Shown: positions 26,821-37,043 of the stretch, piece after piece
Layout: every line of letters starts with the position of its first letter
Position numbering within the stretch: position 1 is the stretch's first letter
Source: Planctomycetota bacterium
GTDB lineage: Bacteria > Planctomycetota > Planctomycetia > Pirellulales > Pirellulaceae
NCBI GenBank assembly: GCA_026692845.1
Contig: JAPLNM010000044.1
Span: forward strand, 1 to 64,000
Reading direction: 5' to 3'
DNA length: 64,000 bases
Made by a program: the position numbers and the translations under genes
Notes under the pieces: generated by a model
The model's database searches: none
Told to the model about the DNA's origin: nothing
What the model saw: only the letters and a program-made list of their open reading frames with translations

Positions 26821-29364
26821 GTGAAAGATTGCGTTTTGGATTTCGGCCTTCGGTACTCTGTTGCCCTCTTGTTGGGAACTCTGGGGCTGCTCGGGCTTCT
26901 GGCCCCGGCGACATCAGGATTCGCACAGGACCTTCAACCCCTGGTTTTCGATACCCCAGAAATCACCTTGGTCGGTGAAGATGCTCGGGCGCAACTGCTT
27001 GTTCATACCCCAACGAGCACCGACGGTGCGGTCATCGACCTGACCCGAAACGTCCGGTTCGAACCCTCCGTACCCGGGCTAATTGCGATCGATGCGGCTG
27101 GGTTAATCACCCCGATGGCCACCGGTGCACTAAACCTGACGGCGCATGCCGATGGGTATGCCCCAGCGATCATCCCCATCCGAGTCGAACTTTCGGGTGT
27201 GGAAGAACCCGTGAATTTCCCCAACCAAATCGTCCCGATCTTTACCAAGTTCGGATGCAATGGGGGAGGATGCCATGGCAAGATCGCCGGCCAAAATGGG
27301 TTCCGCCTTTCGCTTCTGGGCTCCGAGCCGGCCGAAGACTACGAGCATCTTGTCCGCGAATCACGCGGCCGACGTTTGTTCCCCGCCGCTGCAGATACGA
27401 GTCTGCTGCTGACCAAATCGATCGGTACGGTACCCCACGGGGGTGGCCAACGCATGGAACTCGATAGCCATGAATACCGAGTCCTTCGACGCTGGATCTC
27501 CCAAGCCATGCCTTACGGAGATCCGAACGCACGCAAGATCACATCGATCGTCGTTTCCCCATCGGCCCGCCAGATGGCTCGCAACACCCAACAGCAGTTG
27601 AGCGTTCTTGCAAACTTCAGCGATGGATCCAGCCAAGATGTCACGCGAACCGTCCAGTACGAATCGAACAACCTCGATATGGCCGATGTCAGCGCCGCAG
27701 GACTCGTCAGTGTCCGCGATTTCGGCGGCGAAGTCTCGATCATGGCGCGCTACCAAGGCCAGGTGACCGTTTTCCGCGCAAGCGTCCCGCTCGGTACCCT
27801 GACCCAAGCGCTGCCTATGGCCCAAGGCCCGATCGACGTAGCGGTATTCGACAAGCTCAAAGCCCTCGGGATTCCCGCTTCGGCACTTTGCGATGATGCA
27901 ACCTTCCTGCGACGCGTCACCTTGGATATCGCTGGCCGTTTGCCAAGCCTCGAGGAGGTCGACGCCTATCGTGCCGCAGTTGCCAACGGTGGGGATTCCC
28001 CCGAAGCGACGCAGCTACGACGCATCGAATTGGTCAATCGACTCTTGGAGTCGGCCGACTACGCCTCGAACTTTGCATCGAAATGGTCCGCAATCCTGAG
28101 AAACAACCGAACCGGCGAAGACACCCGCTATGGGGCTTATGCCTTTCACGATTGGCTCCGTCAGGGTTTCTTCGAAAACAAACCGATCAGCCAACTTGTC
28201 CGTGAGCTTCTAACAGCCACCGGGGATGCCGAGTCCAATCCCGCAGTGATCTGGTATCGGCAGGTGAACAACACCGAATCCCGCACCGAAGATATCGCCC
28301 AATTGTTCATGGGCCAACGCCTCCAGTGCGCACGCTGCCATCATCACCCCTACGAAAAATGGGCGCAACAGGATTACTTCCAAATGGCCGCGTTCTTCTC
28401 GACCGTCGAGCGTCGCGAAGGAGCCTTGCCCAGCGAACCGAAGTTCGGCTCTAGAGTAGCCGCCGCGGCGGCAAACCACCCTAAGACCGGCCAAGCCCTT
28501 TCGGCCGTCGGATTGGATTCGGCCAAAGTGGAATTGGCCAATTACGAAGACCCTCGCGGCGCATTGGCCGAGTGGATGACCGCGCCTAGCAACCCATTCT
28601 TTGCCAAATCGGTAGCCAACCGATACTGGAAGCACTTTCTAGGCAAAGGGCTCGTCGAACCCGAGGACGACATGCGGATCACCAATCCTCCGTCCAATCC
28701 CCAACTGCTCGATGCATTGGCCAAGCAACTCGTCGACTCTGGATACGATCTCAAGCACTTGATCCGCTCGATTTGCACCTCGACGACTTACCAGCTCAGT
28801 TCGACTGCCAACGAATGGAACATCAAGGATACGAATTGCTACTCGCGGTTTTATCCCAAGCGTCTGTCGGCCGAGATCCTGCTCGATTGCATCGATACCG
28901 TCAGCGGCAGCATCTCGCAGTTCGATGGGTTGCCCGTCGGAACCAAAGCGATCGAGCTTCCGGACACCTCGTTTGCGTCGTACTTCTTGACCGTCTTTGG
29001 GCGCCCCGATTCCTCGACGGCCTGCGAGTGTGAACGGACGAATTCCTCGACGCTGGCTCAAAGCTTGCATCTACTCAATTCCAAGGAAATGCAAGGTAAG
29101 CTCTCCTCTGACGCGAGCCGTGCGGCCACTTGGGCAGGCTCTGCGATCAGCGATGCGGCCCTGAGCCCCGTGGAGAATATTCGCAAGACCGCCCCTGACC
29201 GGATACGCGAATTGTACCAACGCAGCCTGGGACGCTCACCGAGCGAGTCCGAACAAGCCATCGCGCTAGAGTACCTGATGCAACGTGCGGACCGACTCAA
29301 GGAGGCCTACGAAGATCTCGTCTGGGGCATCGTCAATAGCAAAGAATTTTTGTTCAACCACTAA
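26821..29364 (+). CDS. DUF1549/DUF1553 cytochrome-like protein with Ig-like domains
   Basis: An 847-residue exported protein (signal peptide to about residue 37). Two bacterial Ig-like (BIG2) domains are visible: one near residues 40-125 (VRFEPSVPGLIAIDAAGLIT) and one near 240-330 (ITSIVVSPSARQMARNTQQQLSV). Between them is a haem-like motif, CNGGGCHGK. The DUF1549 part follows (DDATFLRRVTLDIAGRLPS) and contains CARCHHHPYEKW, a CxxCH motif. The C-terminal DUF1553 part has SVANRYWKHFLGKGLVEPEDDMR. The start is GTG. The family is planctomycete-enriched and thought to be periplasmic and redox-linked; the substrate is unknown. It is clearly part of the cluster beginning at 25469. Confidence 0.92.
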   Translation: MKDCVLDFGLRYSVALLLGTLGLLGLLAPATSGFAQDLQPLVFDTPEITLVGEDARAQLLVHTPTSTDGAVIDLTRNVRFEPSVPGLIAIDAAGLITPMATGALNLTAHADGYAPAIIPIRVELSGVEEPVNFPNQIVPIFTKFGCNGGGCHGKIAGQNGFRLSLLGSEPAEDYEHLVRESRGRRLFPAAADTSLLLTKSIGTVPHGGGQRMELDSHEYRVLRRWISQAMPYGDPNARKITSIVVSPSARQMARNTQQQLSVLANFSDGSSQDVTRTVQYESNNLDMADVSAAGLVSVRDFGGEVSIMARYQGQVTVFRASVPLGTLTQALPMAQGPIDVAVFDKLKALGIPASALCDDATFLRRVTLDIAGRLPSLEEVDAYRAAVANGGDSPEATQLRRIELVNRLLESADYASNFASKWSAILRNNRTGEDTRYGAYAFHDWLRQGFFENKPISQLVRELLTATGDAESNPAVIWYRQVNNTESRTEDIAQLFMGQRLQCARCHHHPYEKWAQQDYFQMAAFFSTVERREGALPSEPKFGSRVAAAAANHPKTGQALSAVGLDSAKVELANYEDPRGALAEWMTAPSNPFFAKSVANRYWKHFLGKGLVEPEDDMRITNPPSNPQLLDALAKQLVDSGYDLKHLIRSICTSTTYQLSSTANEWNIKDTNCYSRFYPKRLSAEILLDCIDTVSGSISQFDGLPVGTKAIELPDTSFASYFLTVFGRPDSSTACECERTNSSTLAQSLHLLNSKEMQGKLSSDASRAATWAGSAISDAALSPVENIRKTAPDRIRELYQRSLGRSPSESEQAIALEYLMQRADRLKEAYEDLVWGIVNSKEFLFNH

Positions 29365-29377
29365 GCCGACTGAGTCC

Positions 29378-31660
29378 ATGAGATCGTTTCGTTTGATCAG
29401 ACCGGCAATCGCATTGCTGATCCTAGGGTTGCTCTGTGGGATCACGTTTGCCGAAGTTCCCATCCTGGCAATCGACGCGGTCTACCCGCCGGTGCTTTCG
29501 ACGACCCATGCAAACCCAGTAAGAATCACTGCAGGGAGATTCAATCAGGACATCGACGCGTTGGTCTTCTCGGACCCTCGGATCACCGCTGTCCTTGATC
29601 CAGCCCCTAATTTAACGCTCGATGAGGTCCCGCAGAAGAACTACGGGAGCTTTACCGTCACGGTCGATCCGGCCACTCCTGCTGGGTATTACGAGGTTTG
29701 GGCTTCCGGTCGATATGGGATATCGAACTCGCGCATTGTCGCTGTCGTTTCCACCCCGGTGGAACTGCTCTCAGGAAGCATCGATCCGAAGAATCCCTTG
29801 GAAGTCAAACCTGGGGTCTGCTACGTCGGGACCACCAAGCGAAGCGATAAGGTCGTCGTCAAAACCAAAAAGACAGACCATTGGCCCAAGTGCTTGATCG
29901 CAGCCCAGGTCTTCGATGCAGCCACGATTCCGGCCCTGACAGTGACCGACAGCAAACAGACGGTTCTGAGCCAACTGCGCGCTCAGGGCAAACGACCGAT
30001 CTTGTTCGAGACACCAACGATCGTTCCACGCGAGCCGCTCGACGAGGTGTACCTGCGAATCTATGACTTCCTGTATCGTGGTGCCGAGACTGCGCCCTTT
30101 GCGTTGGTGATCGATCCGCCCGAGAACCATCCCCTTTTGACCCGTTCGGCTTGGAAGCCACCGTTCAGCGTCTTCGAAGAGTCGCTAGCGACCTGGCCGG
30201 TGGTCGACCCCAACACGATACCTGCAGGCGGTCTTTTTCCGGCCCCGGCTTGGCAAACATCGATCGAATTGACTTCGCAAAACCCGATCGCGCAGATCGA
30301 GTTTCCTGTGGCCGAAGGGCTGGTTTATGAGTGCGAGGTTTTTTCTGCGGCCGACGGGCAGATGTCCGATATACGGATCGTAGCCGATCGAGTTTCTCCG
30401 GCGCCGACGCCCGAGCAGTTGGTTGAGATTCAAGCGAATACGAACGCTCCTGCGGGCACAGCGTTGGACCCGAACTTGGAACAGCGGATCAAAGACTATC
30501 GACTTCGAATTCAAAAGATCGGACGCGAGATAATCACGATCGCCGAGGATGGACCCGCAGCCGGGACACGAGCCGTGGGGTTAACCTCACCGGATCCGAT
30601 CGCGAGCATCCCCGCCGGACCAGTGACTAAAAACGTTCGGCTTTCGATCTCCGATCTGCAGATGACTGCGTCGAGGAAATGGCCCACGCGATTGACCCTT
30701 CGTGTCGGCCCGGCAGTTCCTCGGTTCCATGCCGTCGGACACTGGGTCCCCGATACCAACAACGCGGTTCAAGCCAAGACGACGGGAGTGGCGTTGAGCA
30801 AAGGGGGCCAATGCGCCCTGCAAGTCAGCATCCGGCGGGCTGGCGGGTTTGCTGGACCCATCCAAGTGACCTGCGAGGGCTTGCCTCCGGGAGTCTCTAT
30901 GCGCCCGGCGATCATCGCTCCGGGGCAATCCGAGACTCAAGTGATCTTTTATGCAGAGGAGAATGCAACCGCATGGGTCGGAACGATCCAACCGCTAGCC
31001 AAAGGGACTTGGACGGATCCGAACAATGCTCCCCAAGAGATTGCTGTGCCCATCCGAGCCGCCACGATCGCGCTTAGCGCTTCGGGGGACCGAGGGTTGC
31101 CTCAATCGCGTCTATCGAGCCAATGGCAACTGAAAGTCATCGAACAAGAGGTTGCACCGATCCAGATCCGCGCCGGGGAGGGCCCCGAGTGGGTCTTGGA
31201 AATCCCTTTAGGTGGGAGTGGAAAACTACCGATCAAGGCGGTGCGAAGGGCTGGCGGGGATCAGAAAGGGGTGATGCGACCGCAAAATTTACCTGCAAAA
31301 GTTGCGTTCGCTGAATTCGAACTTCCACCCAATGCCGCCGAAGCAACTCCGGAGATCAAGGTCGCAGCCGATGCGACTCCAGGTGAATACACCGTCTGGT
31401 TTCAAACCGAGATCATTCTCAAGCAATCCTTGCACCCGGAGTCCCATGCTCGACTCGTGGCGTATCGCGACCGCATCCAGGCCAAGCTCGCCGATCCGAA
31501 TTGGGCCGGCGATCGGCCGATGGCCGAGAAGATCATCGCCGAGACCAACCCCAAGATCGAGGCGCTTGCCAAAGAGATCGCGCCGCGTGATTTCCCTACC
31601 TTTCTTTCCAGCGCCCCATTTCGGCTACGGATCGTTCCGGCGGCTGAAGCCCCCAAATAA
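29378..31660 (+). CDS. Exported protein of unknown function in the DUF1501 cluster
   Basis: From the ATG at 29378 the protein is 760 residues with a clear signal peptide (AIALLILGLLCGITFAE). The track start at 29285 overlaps the preceding gene. The sequence is beta-rich and low in Cys. It includes PATPAGYYEVWASGRYGISNSR and later GPIQVTCEGLPPGVSMRP, which resembles the Ig-like/prepeptidase-type domains of planctomycete secreted proteins, and a charged helical stretch near the C-terminus (AYRDRIQAKLADPNW). It contains no catalytic motif. It lies 13 bp after the DUF1549 gene and 40 bp before the cytochrome-WD40 gene, so it is part of the same operon. Confidence 0.85.
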   Translation: MRSFRLIRPAIALLILGLLCGITFAEVPILAIDAVYPPVLSTTHANPVRITAGRFNQDIDALVFSDPRITAVLDPAPNLTLDEVPQKNYGSFTVTVDPATPAGYYEVWASGRYGISNSRIVAVVSTPVELLSGSIDPKNPLEVKPGVCYVGTTKRSDKVVVKTKKTDHWPKCLIAAQVFDAATIPALTVTDSKQTVLSQLRAQGKRPILFETPTIVPREPLDEVYLRIYDFLYRGAETAPFALVIDPPENHPLLTRSAWKPPFSVFEESLATWPVVDPNTIPAGGLFPAPAWQTSIELTSQNPIAQIEFPVAEGLVYECEVFSAADGQMSDIRIVADRVSPAPTPEQLVEIQANTNAPAGTALDPNLEQRIKDYRLRIQKIGREIITIAEDGPAAGTRAVGLTSPDPIASIPAGPVTKNVRLSISDLQMTASRKWPTRLTLRVGPAVPRFHAVGHWVPDTNNAVQAKTTGVALSKGGQCALQVSIRRAGGFAGPIQVTCEGLPPGVSMRPAIIAPGQSETQVIFYAEENATAWVGTIQPLAKGTWTDPNNAPQEIAVPIRAATIALSASGDRGLPQSRLSSQWQLKVIEQEVAPIQIRAGEGPEWVLEIPLGGSGKLPIKAVRRAGGDQKGVMRPQNLPAKVAFAEFELPPNAAEATPEIKVAADATPGEYTVWFQTEIILKQSLHPESHARLVAYRDRIQAKLADPNWAGDRPMAEKIIAETNPKIEALAKEIAPRDFPTFLSSAPFRLRIVPAAEAPK

Positions 31661-31700
31661 ACAACCGATCAAATCCTTTTAAAAGCCGCGAGGCCTTTTG

Positions 31701-34538
31701 ATGTTCCTGACCATGCGACCCACCTACCTCTTCTCGATCGCGGCGGTGCTTACATGCACCCTGTGGCAGTGCACCCCGACGGTTCTGTCTCAAGCACCTG
31801 CGGAGGTCAAGGATTATGCGAACCATATCCTGCCGATCCTCAGAACCAATTGCTTGGCGTGCCACAACACGCAAAAGGCCGAAGGAGGCTTGAACCTCGA
31901 GTCCTACGACAAGCTTTCCAAGGGGGGCGATAGCGGGCCAACGGTCCTAGCAGGCAAGGGTAGCGAAAGCGAGTTGGTCCGCCGCATCCTCGCTACCGAT
32001 GAGTCGGCTATGCCTCCAGAAAAGAATGCAGTCGGTGCCAAGCGACTGACTCCCGAAGAGGTCCAATTGCTCCAAGCCTGGGTCGATGCCGGCGCTCCGG
32101 CCGGTGTGCTCAAGCCTGCCAATACCTCGCAGTGGAAACAAGTTCCCGATACGGTCCGACCGATGTACGCCATGACGGCAAGTCCAGACGGGCAATGGGT
32201 CGCAACCGGACGAAGCAATCAGACGTTGGTCTACCGATGGCCATCGCTCGAAGGGGCTGCCGATGTCGCTTATTTGGTCGATCCAGCCTCGCAATCGCAG
32301 CTTAAGACCAACTTGCCGGTCGCTCACTTGGACATGGTCCAATCGATCGCCATGAGTCCCGATGCGACCCGTTTAGCGACCGGCGGATTCCGCGACGTGA
32401 AAATCTGGAAACGCAATACCGGAGTTTCGGAAGACGGACTCGGTGGGCTCCTCAAAGGTGCCCACGTGGTATCGATGGCAAGCAATGGGATAGCGATCGC
32501 CAAGGCGACGCGGACCCCGACGCTAGAAATTGTCCGGGCCGACAAGTCCGTCGTCTCCCATAGCCTGGAATGCCCGAGTGTCGTCTCCTCGATGGCTTGG
32601 AGCAATGATGGAACGCGCTTGTGGGTCATCGGCGAAGATTCCGCGGCGTATCAGTTCGCGATTGAAGCCAACGAGACTCCGACGGCCGTGGCCATCAAGC
32701 CAGCGATGATCGGCAAGATCGAGCAGCCCCTGAAGTCCTTGGTGACCAACGATGCGCAATCGTTCGTCGGAATCACTGCCGATAAGAAAACACAGTGGTG
32801 GGGACTGACGGTAGCCACTGCCGAGGTCCCCTCGACGCTTCAGAAAACAGAGCGTTTGGCAGATGTGTCCGACGTCATCGGTTTGGCACGCTACGAAGAA
32901 GCGGGGGTATCGAGAATCTTGGTAGCCACTGGCGATGGAAACGTCCGGGTGGTCCAAGGAACCGATGGTGCCGTCTTGCGAACGGTCGGCCACGGCGCGG
33001 CGATCGCGCATGTGATCGCTGCGGGGGATTCGAGCAAGTTCGCAACCATCGGCGCCGATGGCTTGATCAAAGCTTGGAAGTCCGCCGACGGAGCCATTCT
33101 CTGGGAGCAAAAGGTCGATTCATTAGGCCAAAGCAGGATCGATCAAGCCGAATTGGGCTTGGCCCGACACAAGGCCAGGATCGATCGAGCGACAGCCAAG
33201 GTTCCTGAGCTTGAGAAGGCCAAGCAAGCCGAAACCGAGGCACATGGCAAACTGCAAACATCGCGCACGCAGATCATGGAAGAGCTTGGGAAAAAACAAA
33301 CCGAGCTCGACGCACAGACCAAGGCGGTCGTCGACAGCGAAGCGGCCATGGTCGCCGCCAAAGCAGCCGTCGAAGAAGCGATGAAGAAGATGGAAGCGGC
33401 TGGAAAAGATGTCGAGGCCAAGAAGCAAACGCAGGCTGTCGCGACCAAAGCAAAAATGGAGGTCGAGACCAAACTGACCACGATGGATAAAACGATCGCG
33501 ACAGCAGCTCAAGCGATCGAGAAGGCCACCGCGATTTTGGCCCAGTTCCAAGCCACGCTCGAGCAAGAGAAACAAAAGACACCTGGGATTGAACAGGGAT
33601 TGACCCAGGTGCAAGCAGGAGCGGTTCCGTTGCCTGTGATCCGAGGAACGTTCACCGCAGACCATCGCAGCATTGTGACGGCTCGCAATGACGGTTCGCT
33701 CTCGATTTTGCGAGGCGACAAAGGACTACAGCAAACCGTCTTGGCCGGTGGTGCTGCCAATATCAGCGGTTTGATCGCAACGGCCAACGGCTGGATCTGC
33801 GAAAACGTCGACGATGGCAGAGCCTTGACTTGGGATTGGTCCAATCGATGGGTTTTGGAACGAACCATCGGCGATATCAATGAATCTCCATTCAGCGATC
33901 GGGTCACGGCGATGGACTGGAGTCTCGATGGTCAACACTTGGTCGTCGGAAGCGGCGCACCGAGCCGATTCGGTGAATTGAAAATGGTACGAATTGCAGA
34001 TGGTGCAGTCGCCAAGGATTGGGGGCAAGTCCACAGCGACTCGATTTTGGTCGCCAAATTTTCACCCGATGGTTTGACCGTAGCGACCGGCGCGGCCGAC
34101 AAATTGGTACGTCTCCACCGCGTCGATGTCGAGGCTCCGACGAGGACCTTCGAGGGCCATACGCACCACGTTCTAGGGCTCGCATGGCACGACGATAGCC
34201 ACTGGATTGCCAGCGCCTCGGCCGACAATACGATCAAGGTCTGGGATGTAGAGACCGGGTCTGCGACTCGAACCATACCAGGCTTTGGAAAAGAGGTTAC
34301 CGCCTTGGCGTTTGTTGGGCGGACCAATCAAGTGGTCTCGTCCTCGGCAGATAAACAAGTACGGGTTCACGATGTGAGCAATGGTGGACAGGTCCGCGCC
34401 ATAGGTGGGCCTGCCGAAGCGGTTTACTGTTCGGTTGTGGCAGGTCGCGTGCCGGTCGTGGCCATGGCGGGGGGCCAAGACGGGGTTTTATGGATTTGGC
34501 AATTGGACAACGGCCAAGTTCTCCAGCAATTGAAATAG
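31701..34538 (+). CDS. c-type cytochrome-WD40 repeat protein
   Basis: A 945-residue protein counted from the ATG at 31701 (the track used the TTG before it). A signal peptide is followed by a planctomycete cytochrome C domain (PSCyt1-like): ILPILRTNCLACHNTQKAEGGLNL with a single CxxCH, and later LLQAWVDAGAP. Two WD40 beta-propeller portions flank a long charged coiled-coil region (about residues 480-640, Ala/Lys/Glu-rich: AKVPELEKAKQAETEAHGK..). The last propeller shows LAWHDDSHWIASASADNTIKVWD. It is the last gene of the DUF1501 cluster, probably a periplasmic haem scaffold protein. Confidence 0.9.
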   Translation: MFLTMRPTYLFSIAAVLTCTLWQCTPTVLSQAPAEVKDYANHILPILRTNCLACHNTQKAEGGLNLESYDKLSKGGDSGPTVLAGKGSESELVRRILATDESAMPPEKNAVGAKRLTPEEVQLLQAWVDAGAPAGVLKPANTSQWKQVPDTVRPMYAMTASPDGQWVATGRSNQTLVYRWPSLEGAADVAYLVDPASQSQLKTNLPVAHLDMVQSIAMSPDATRLATGGFRDVKIWKRNTGVSEDGLGGLLKGAHVVSMASNGIAIAKATRTPTLEIVRADKSVVSHSLECPSVVSSMAWSNDGTRLWVIGEDSAAYQFAIEANETPTAVAIKPAMIGKIEQPLKSLVTNDAQSFVGITADKKTQWWGLTVATAEVPSTLQKTERLADVSDVIGLARYEEAGVSRILVATGDGNVRVVQGTDGAVLRTVGHGAAIAHVIAAGDSSKFATIGADGLIKAWKSADGAILWEQKVDSLGQSRIDQAELGLARHKARIDRATAKVPELEKAKQAETEAHGKLQTSRTQIMEELGKKQTELDAQTKAVVDSEAAMVAAKAAVEEAMKKMEAAGKDVEAKKQTQAVATKAKMEVETKLTTMDKTIATAAQAIEKATAILAQFQATLEQEKQKTPGIEQGLTQVQAGAVPLPVIRGTFTADHRSIVTARNDGSLSILRGDKGLQQTVLAGGAANISGLIATANGWICENVDDGRALTWDWSNRWVLERTIGDINESPFSDRVTAMDWSLDGQHLVVGSGAPSRFGELKMVRIADGAVAKDWGQVHSDSILVAKFSPDGLTVATGAADKLVRLHRVDVEAPTRTFEGHTHHVLGLAWHDDSHWIASASADNTIKVWDVETGSATRTIPGFGKEVTALAFVGRTNQVVSSSADKQVRVHDVSNGGQVRAIGGPAEAVYCSVVAGRVPVVAMAGGQDGVLWIWQLDNGQVLQQLK

Positions 34539-34974
34539 CCCCTCTTTGGGGCGATACCCATACGTCAAAGATTACCGACGCAATCTCTTTGAAACACAGA
34601 GGCGCAGAGGGCACGGAGCTTTGGTGGATCCTCCGAGAGAAGCATCAGGATTCGGTCGGTATCCACAGAAATCGAGCCCATCGATATGCGCAAGAGCTTC
34701 GATGGGCCAGATGAGATCCTCGGTGGATACCAAGGGCATGTGATGGCGGACTGTTATTCTGGGAATATGAGCGTGGTGCTTGCGCCTGGGTCGATTAGTG
34801 GCCATATGTGGCCATTACAGCCAAGCAGCCTTACGCGCGGTCGGCCCCCTCAACCCCCCCCGCCCCTTACTCCCCCGGCCAAAGCCCCGGTGGAGAAGGG
34901 GGGCCAAGCGGTTGGATGGAGCGGACGTGAGGTGTGAGGTGTGAGGGGAGCAGCCGGATCTAGGTGAGAGTCGC
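34539..34974. other. Intergenic region with a CACAGAG-type repeat
   Basis: About 435 bp between convergent genes. A weak GCCCC-TCTTT-GGGGC hairpin lies right after the WD40 stop. A degenerate repeat, GAAACACAGAGGCGCAGAGG + GCACGGAG, lies at 34591-34618. The 60-80 codon ORFs here have no family features. Confidence 0.6.
34591..34618. repeat. Dispersed CACAGAG/CACGGAG repeat, copy A
   Basis: GAAACACAGAGGCGCAGAGG + GCACGGAG. A near-identical stretch occurs at 50093-50120, and a related ACACCGAACACACGGAA form makes the palindrome at 24566. Confidence 0.8.
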
Positions 34975-35937
34975 TTAGGTGAGGCCGCAAGCTTTTTGTA
35001 CGCGAGACAAAACCTCACGAGCAACCTTTCGGGCTCTATGGGCTCCGTCCTCAAGCGCTTTGGCGACGTAAGCATCATCGCTTGCGAGTTCCGCACGTCG
35101 AGCGCGAAGCGGATTGAGGAACGCGTCGGCGGCATCTGCGAGTCGCTTTTTGATATCCCCGTACCCAAAACCACCGCGCTCGTAAATCGCTCGTACTTCC
35201 TGGCGTTGCTCATCGGTCGCAAAGAGCGAATACAACTGGTACAGATGGTCCGTATCGGGATCCTTGGGCTCCTCCATCGGCCGCGAATCGGTACTGATCC
35301 GCATGATTTTTTTCCTTAACTCCTTGGCGTCCTCGAAGAGTCCCAACGTATTGTCGTAACTCTTGCTCATCTTCTGGCCATCGGTCCCAGGGACCTTGGC
35401 CGTATCCTTGACGATCCGAGCCGTGGGCATCACGAAGGTATCTGCGAACTGAGCGTTGAAACTCCTGGCCAGATCGCGGCAGACCTCAATGTGCTGATTT
35501 TGATCTTCACCCACAGGAACGCATTGGGAATCATACGCGAGAATATCGGCGGCCATCAGGACAGGATAAGTAAACAAGCCCGCATCGGCCTTGATCCCAC
35601 GCGCTTCTTTGTCTTTGAAAGCGACGCATCGTTCGAGCAATCCAAGCGGAGCGCCGGTCATGAGGATCCAATAAAGCTCGGAGACCTCTGGGATGTGCGA
35701 TTGCACGAACAGCGTCGCTTTGCTCGGATCGAGTCCCAAAGCCAGCAAGTCCAAAGCGGCATCTCGAACGTTCGCCCGCAAGAGGCTTGGATCGCGGATG
35801 GTTGTCAGCGCGTGCAAGTCGGCGATGAAGTAATAGCCGTCATGCTCGTGCTGCAATTCGATGTACTGCTTGATCGCACCGAAATAATTTCCCCAGTGAA
35901 AACGTCCGGTGGGTTGAATACCGCTCAAAACTCTCAT
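34975..35937 (-). CDS. trpS: Tryptophanyl-tRNA synthetase
   Basis: A 320-residue class I aminoacyl-tRNA synthetase that charges tRNA-Trp. The N-terminus SGIQPTGRFHWGNYFGAI contains the HIGH-equivalent HWGN. Further blocks are YFIADLHALT, VPVGEDQNQHIEVCRDLARSFN and the KMSKS loop (GQKMSKSYDNT). Length is normal for bacterial TrpRS. Start ATG. It stands about 90 bp downstream of pyrD on the same strand. Confidence 0.97.
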   Translation of the reverse strand: MRVLSGIQPTGRFHWGNYFGAIKQYIELQHEHDGYYFIADLHALTTIRDPSLLRANVRDAALDLLALGLDPSKATLFVQSHIPEVSELYWILMTGAPLGLLERCVAFKDKEARGIKADAGLFTYPVLMAADILAYDSQCVPVGEDQNQHIEVCRDLARSFNAQFADTFVMPTARIVKDTAKVPGTDGQKMSKSYDNTLGLFEDAKELRKKIMRISTDSRPMEEPKDPDTDHLYQLYSLFATDEQRQEVRAIYERGGFGYGDIKKRLADAADAFLNPLRARRAELASDDAYVAKALEDGAHRARKVAREVLSRVQKACGLT

Positions 35938-36029
35938 GGAAACCTGTTGATGGTAAAAAAGGGTGCAGGGGGGGGCGCTTGGATGCAGGCCGCTAGGATG
36001 CCTGACGCATCAGAAAATAGAACTCGGAA

Positions 36030-37043
36030 TTAGGAGCGTTTAAGCTCAGGTGCGGAAGGACTCGGTGGATTGATTTTCAGCGATCCGATGCAATCGCGCA
36101 AGCGGCTTAAGCCTAACTCACGTACCGCCTGGGGTAGTTGTTCCACAAGCCGGGTGCTGACCAAAGGGTCGTAGTAGTTGGCCGTACCGATTTGGATAGC
36201 CGAAGCTCCAGCGACAAAAAATTCCATCGCATCGTCGATGGTGGCAATGCCACCGACTCCAACGATCGGAACCGGAACATTCGATGCGACTTGGTAAACG
36301 CATCGCAACGCGATCGGCTTGATCGCCGGTCCGCTCATACCGCCGACATTATTGGCCAGCATGGGTTTTTGTCGCCGCCAGTCGATCGACATGCCTAAAA
36401 CTGTGTTGATGCAGGTGACCGCATCGGTGCCTGCTTCGTAAGCTGCTTTGGCGATCTGCGCGATGCTCGTGACGTTGGGCGTAAGCTTGGTCAGCAACGG
36501 GCAATCGATCACCTCGCGAACCCCCGAGACGACCTTGTAGCAGGCTTGTGGATCGGTGCCAAAATCGATCCCCCCACTGACATTCGGGCACGACACATTG
36601 AGCTCCAGAGCAAAGAGCCCTAACGGAGCGAGTCGTTGAGCAAGGTAGACAAAGTCCTCATGAGATTTGCCCGCGACACTTACGACAATCGGTGCGCCGG
36701 TCGATTGCAGATAAGGCCAATGATTTTCGATGAAGTAATCGATCCCATCGTTGTCTAGTCCTATCGCATTGAGCAGTCCAGCCGAAAGCTCAACGGTTCT
36801 CCATGGCCTATTGCCTGGACGAGCGTCCCGGGTGATGGTCTTCGGGAGGATACCTCCCAAGGCGCGCAGGTCGACAATGTCGGCCATCTCCTTGGCGTAA
36901 CCGAAGGTCCCCGATGCGACCATCACGGGGTTTTTTAACTTCAGCCGACCAAGCTCTACGCGAAGGTCGATCTCGGTTGAAGAGGTTTCAGTTGAAGAAT
37001 TTGAAGTATCCAAAACAGCAGTCACTCCATGGGGCGAGCTCAA
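36030..37043 (-). CDS. pyrD: Dihydroorotate dehydrogenase, class 1B type
   Basis: A 337-residue flavoenzyme of pyrimidine synthesis that oxidises dihydroorotate to orotate. Motifs are LKNPVMVASGTFGY, LELNVSCPNVSGG (catalytic Cys of class 1), TKLTPN, NTVLGMSID and GVGGIATIDDAMEFF..IQIGTANY. The class 1B enzyme normally works with an electron-transfer subunit (PyrK), which is not adjacent. The start is TTG at 37043, overlapping the stop of the upstream gene as TTGA. A GTG six codons downstream is an alternative, and the first 25 residues are poorly conserved. Confidence 0.93.
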   Translation of the reverse strand: MSSPHGVTAVLDTSNSSTETSSTEIDLRVELGRLKLKNPVMVASGTFGYAKEMADIVDLRALGGILPKTITRDARPGNRPWRTVELSAGLLNAIGLDNDGIDYFIENHWPYLQSTGAPIVVSVAGKSHEDFVYLAQRLAPLGLFALELNVSCPNVSGGIDFGTDPQACYKVVSGVREVIDCPLLTKLTPNVTSIAQIAKAAYEAGTDAVTCINTVLGMSIDWRRQKPMLANNVGGMSGPAIKPIALRCVYQVASNVPVPIVGVGGIATIDDAMEFFVAGASAIQIGTANYYDPLVSTRLVEQLPQAVRELGLSRLRDCIGSLKINPPSPSAPELKRS

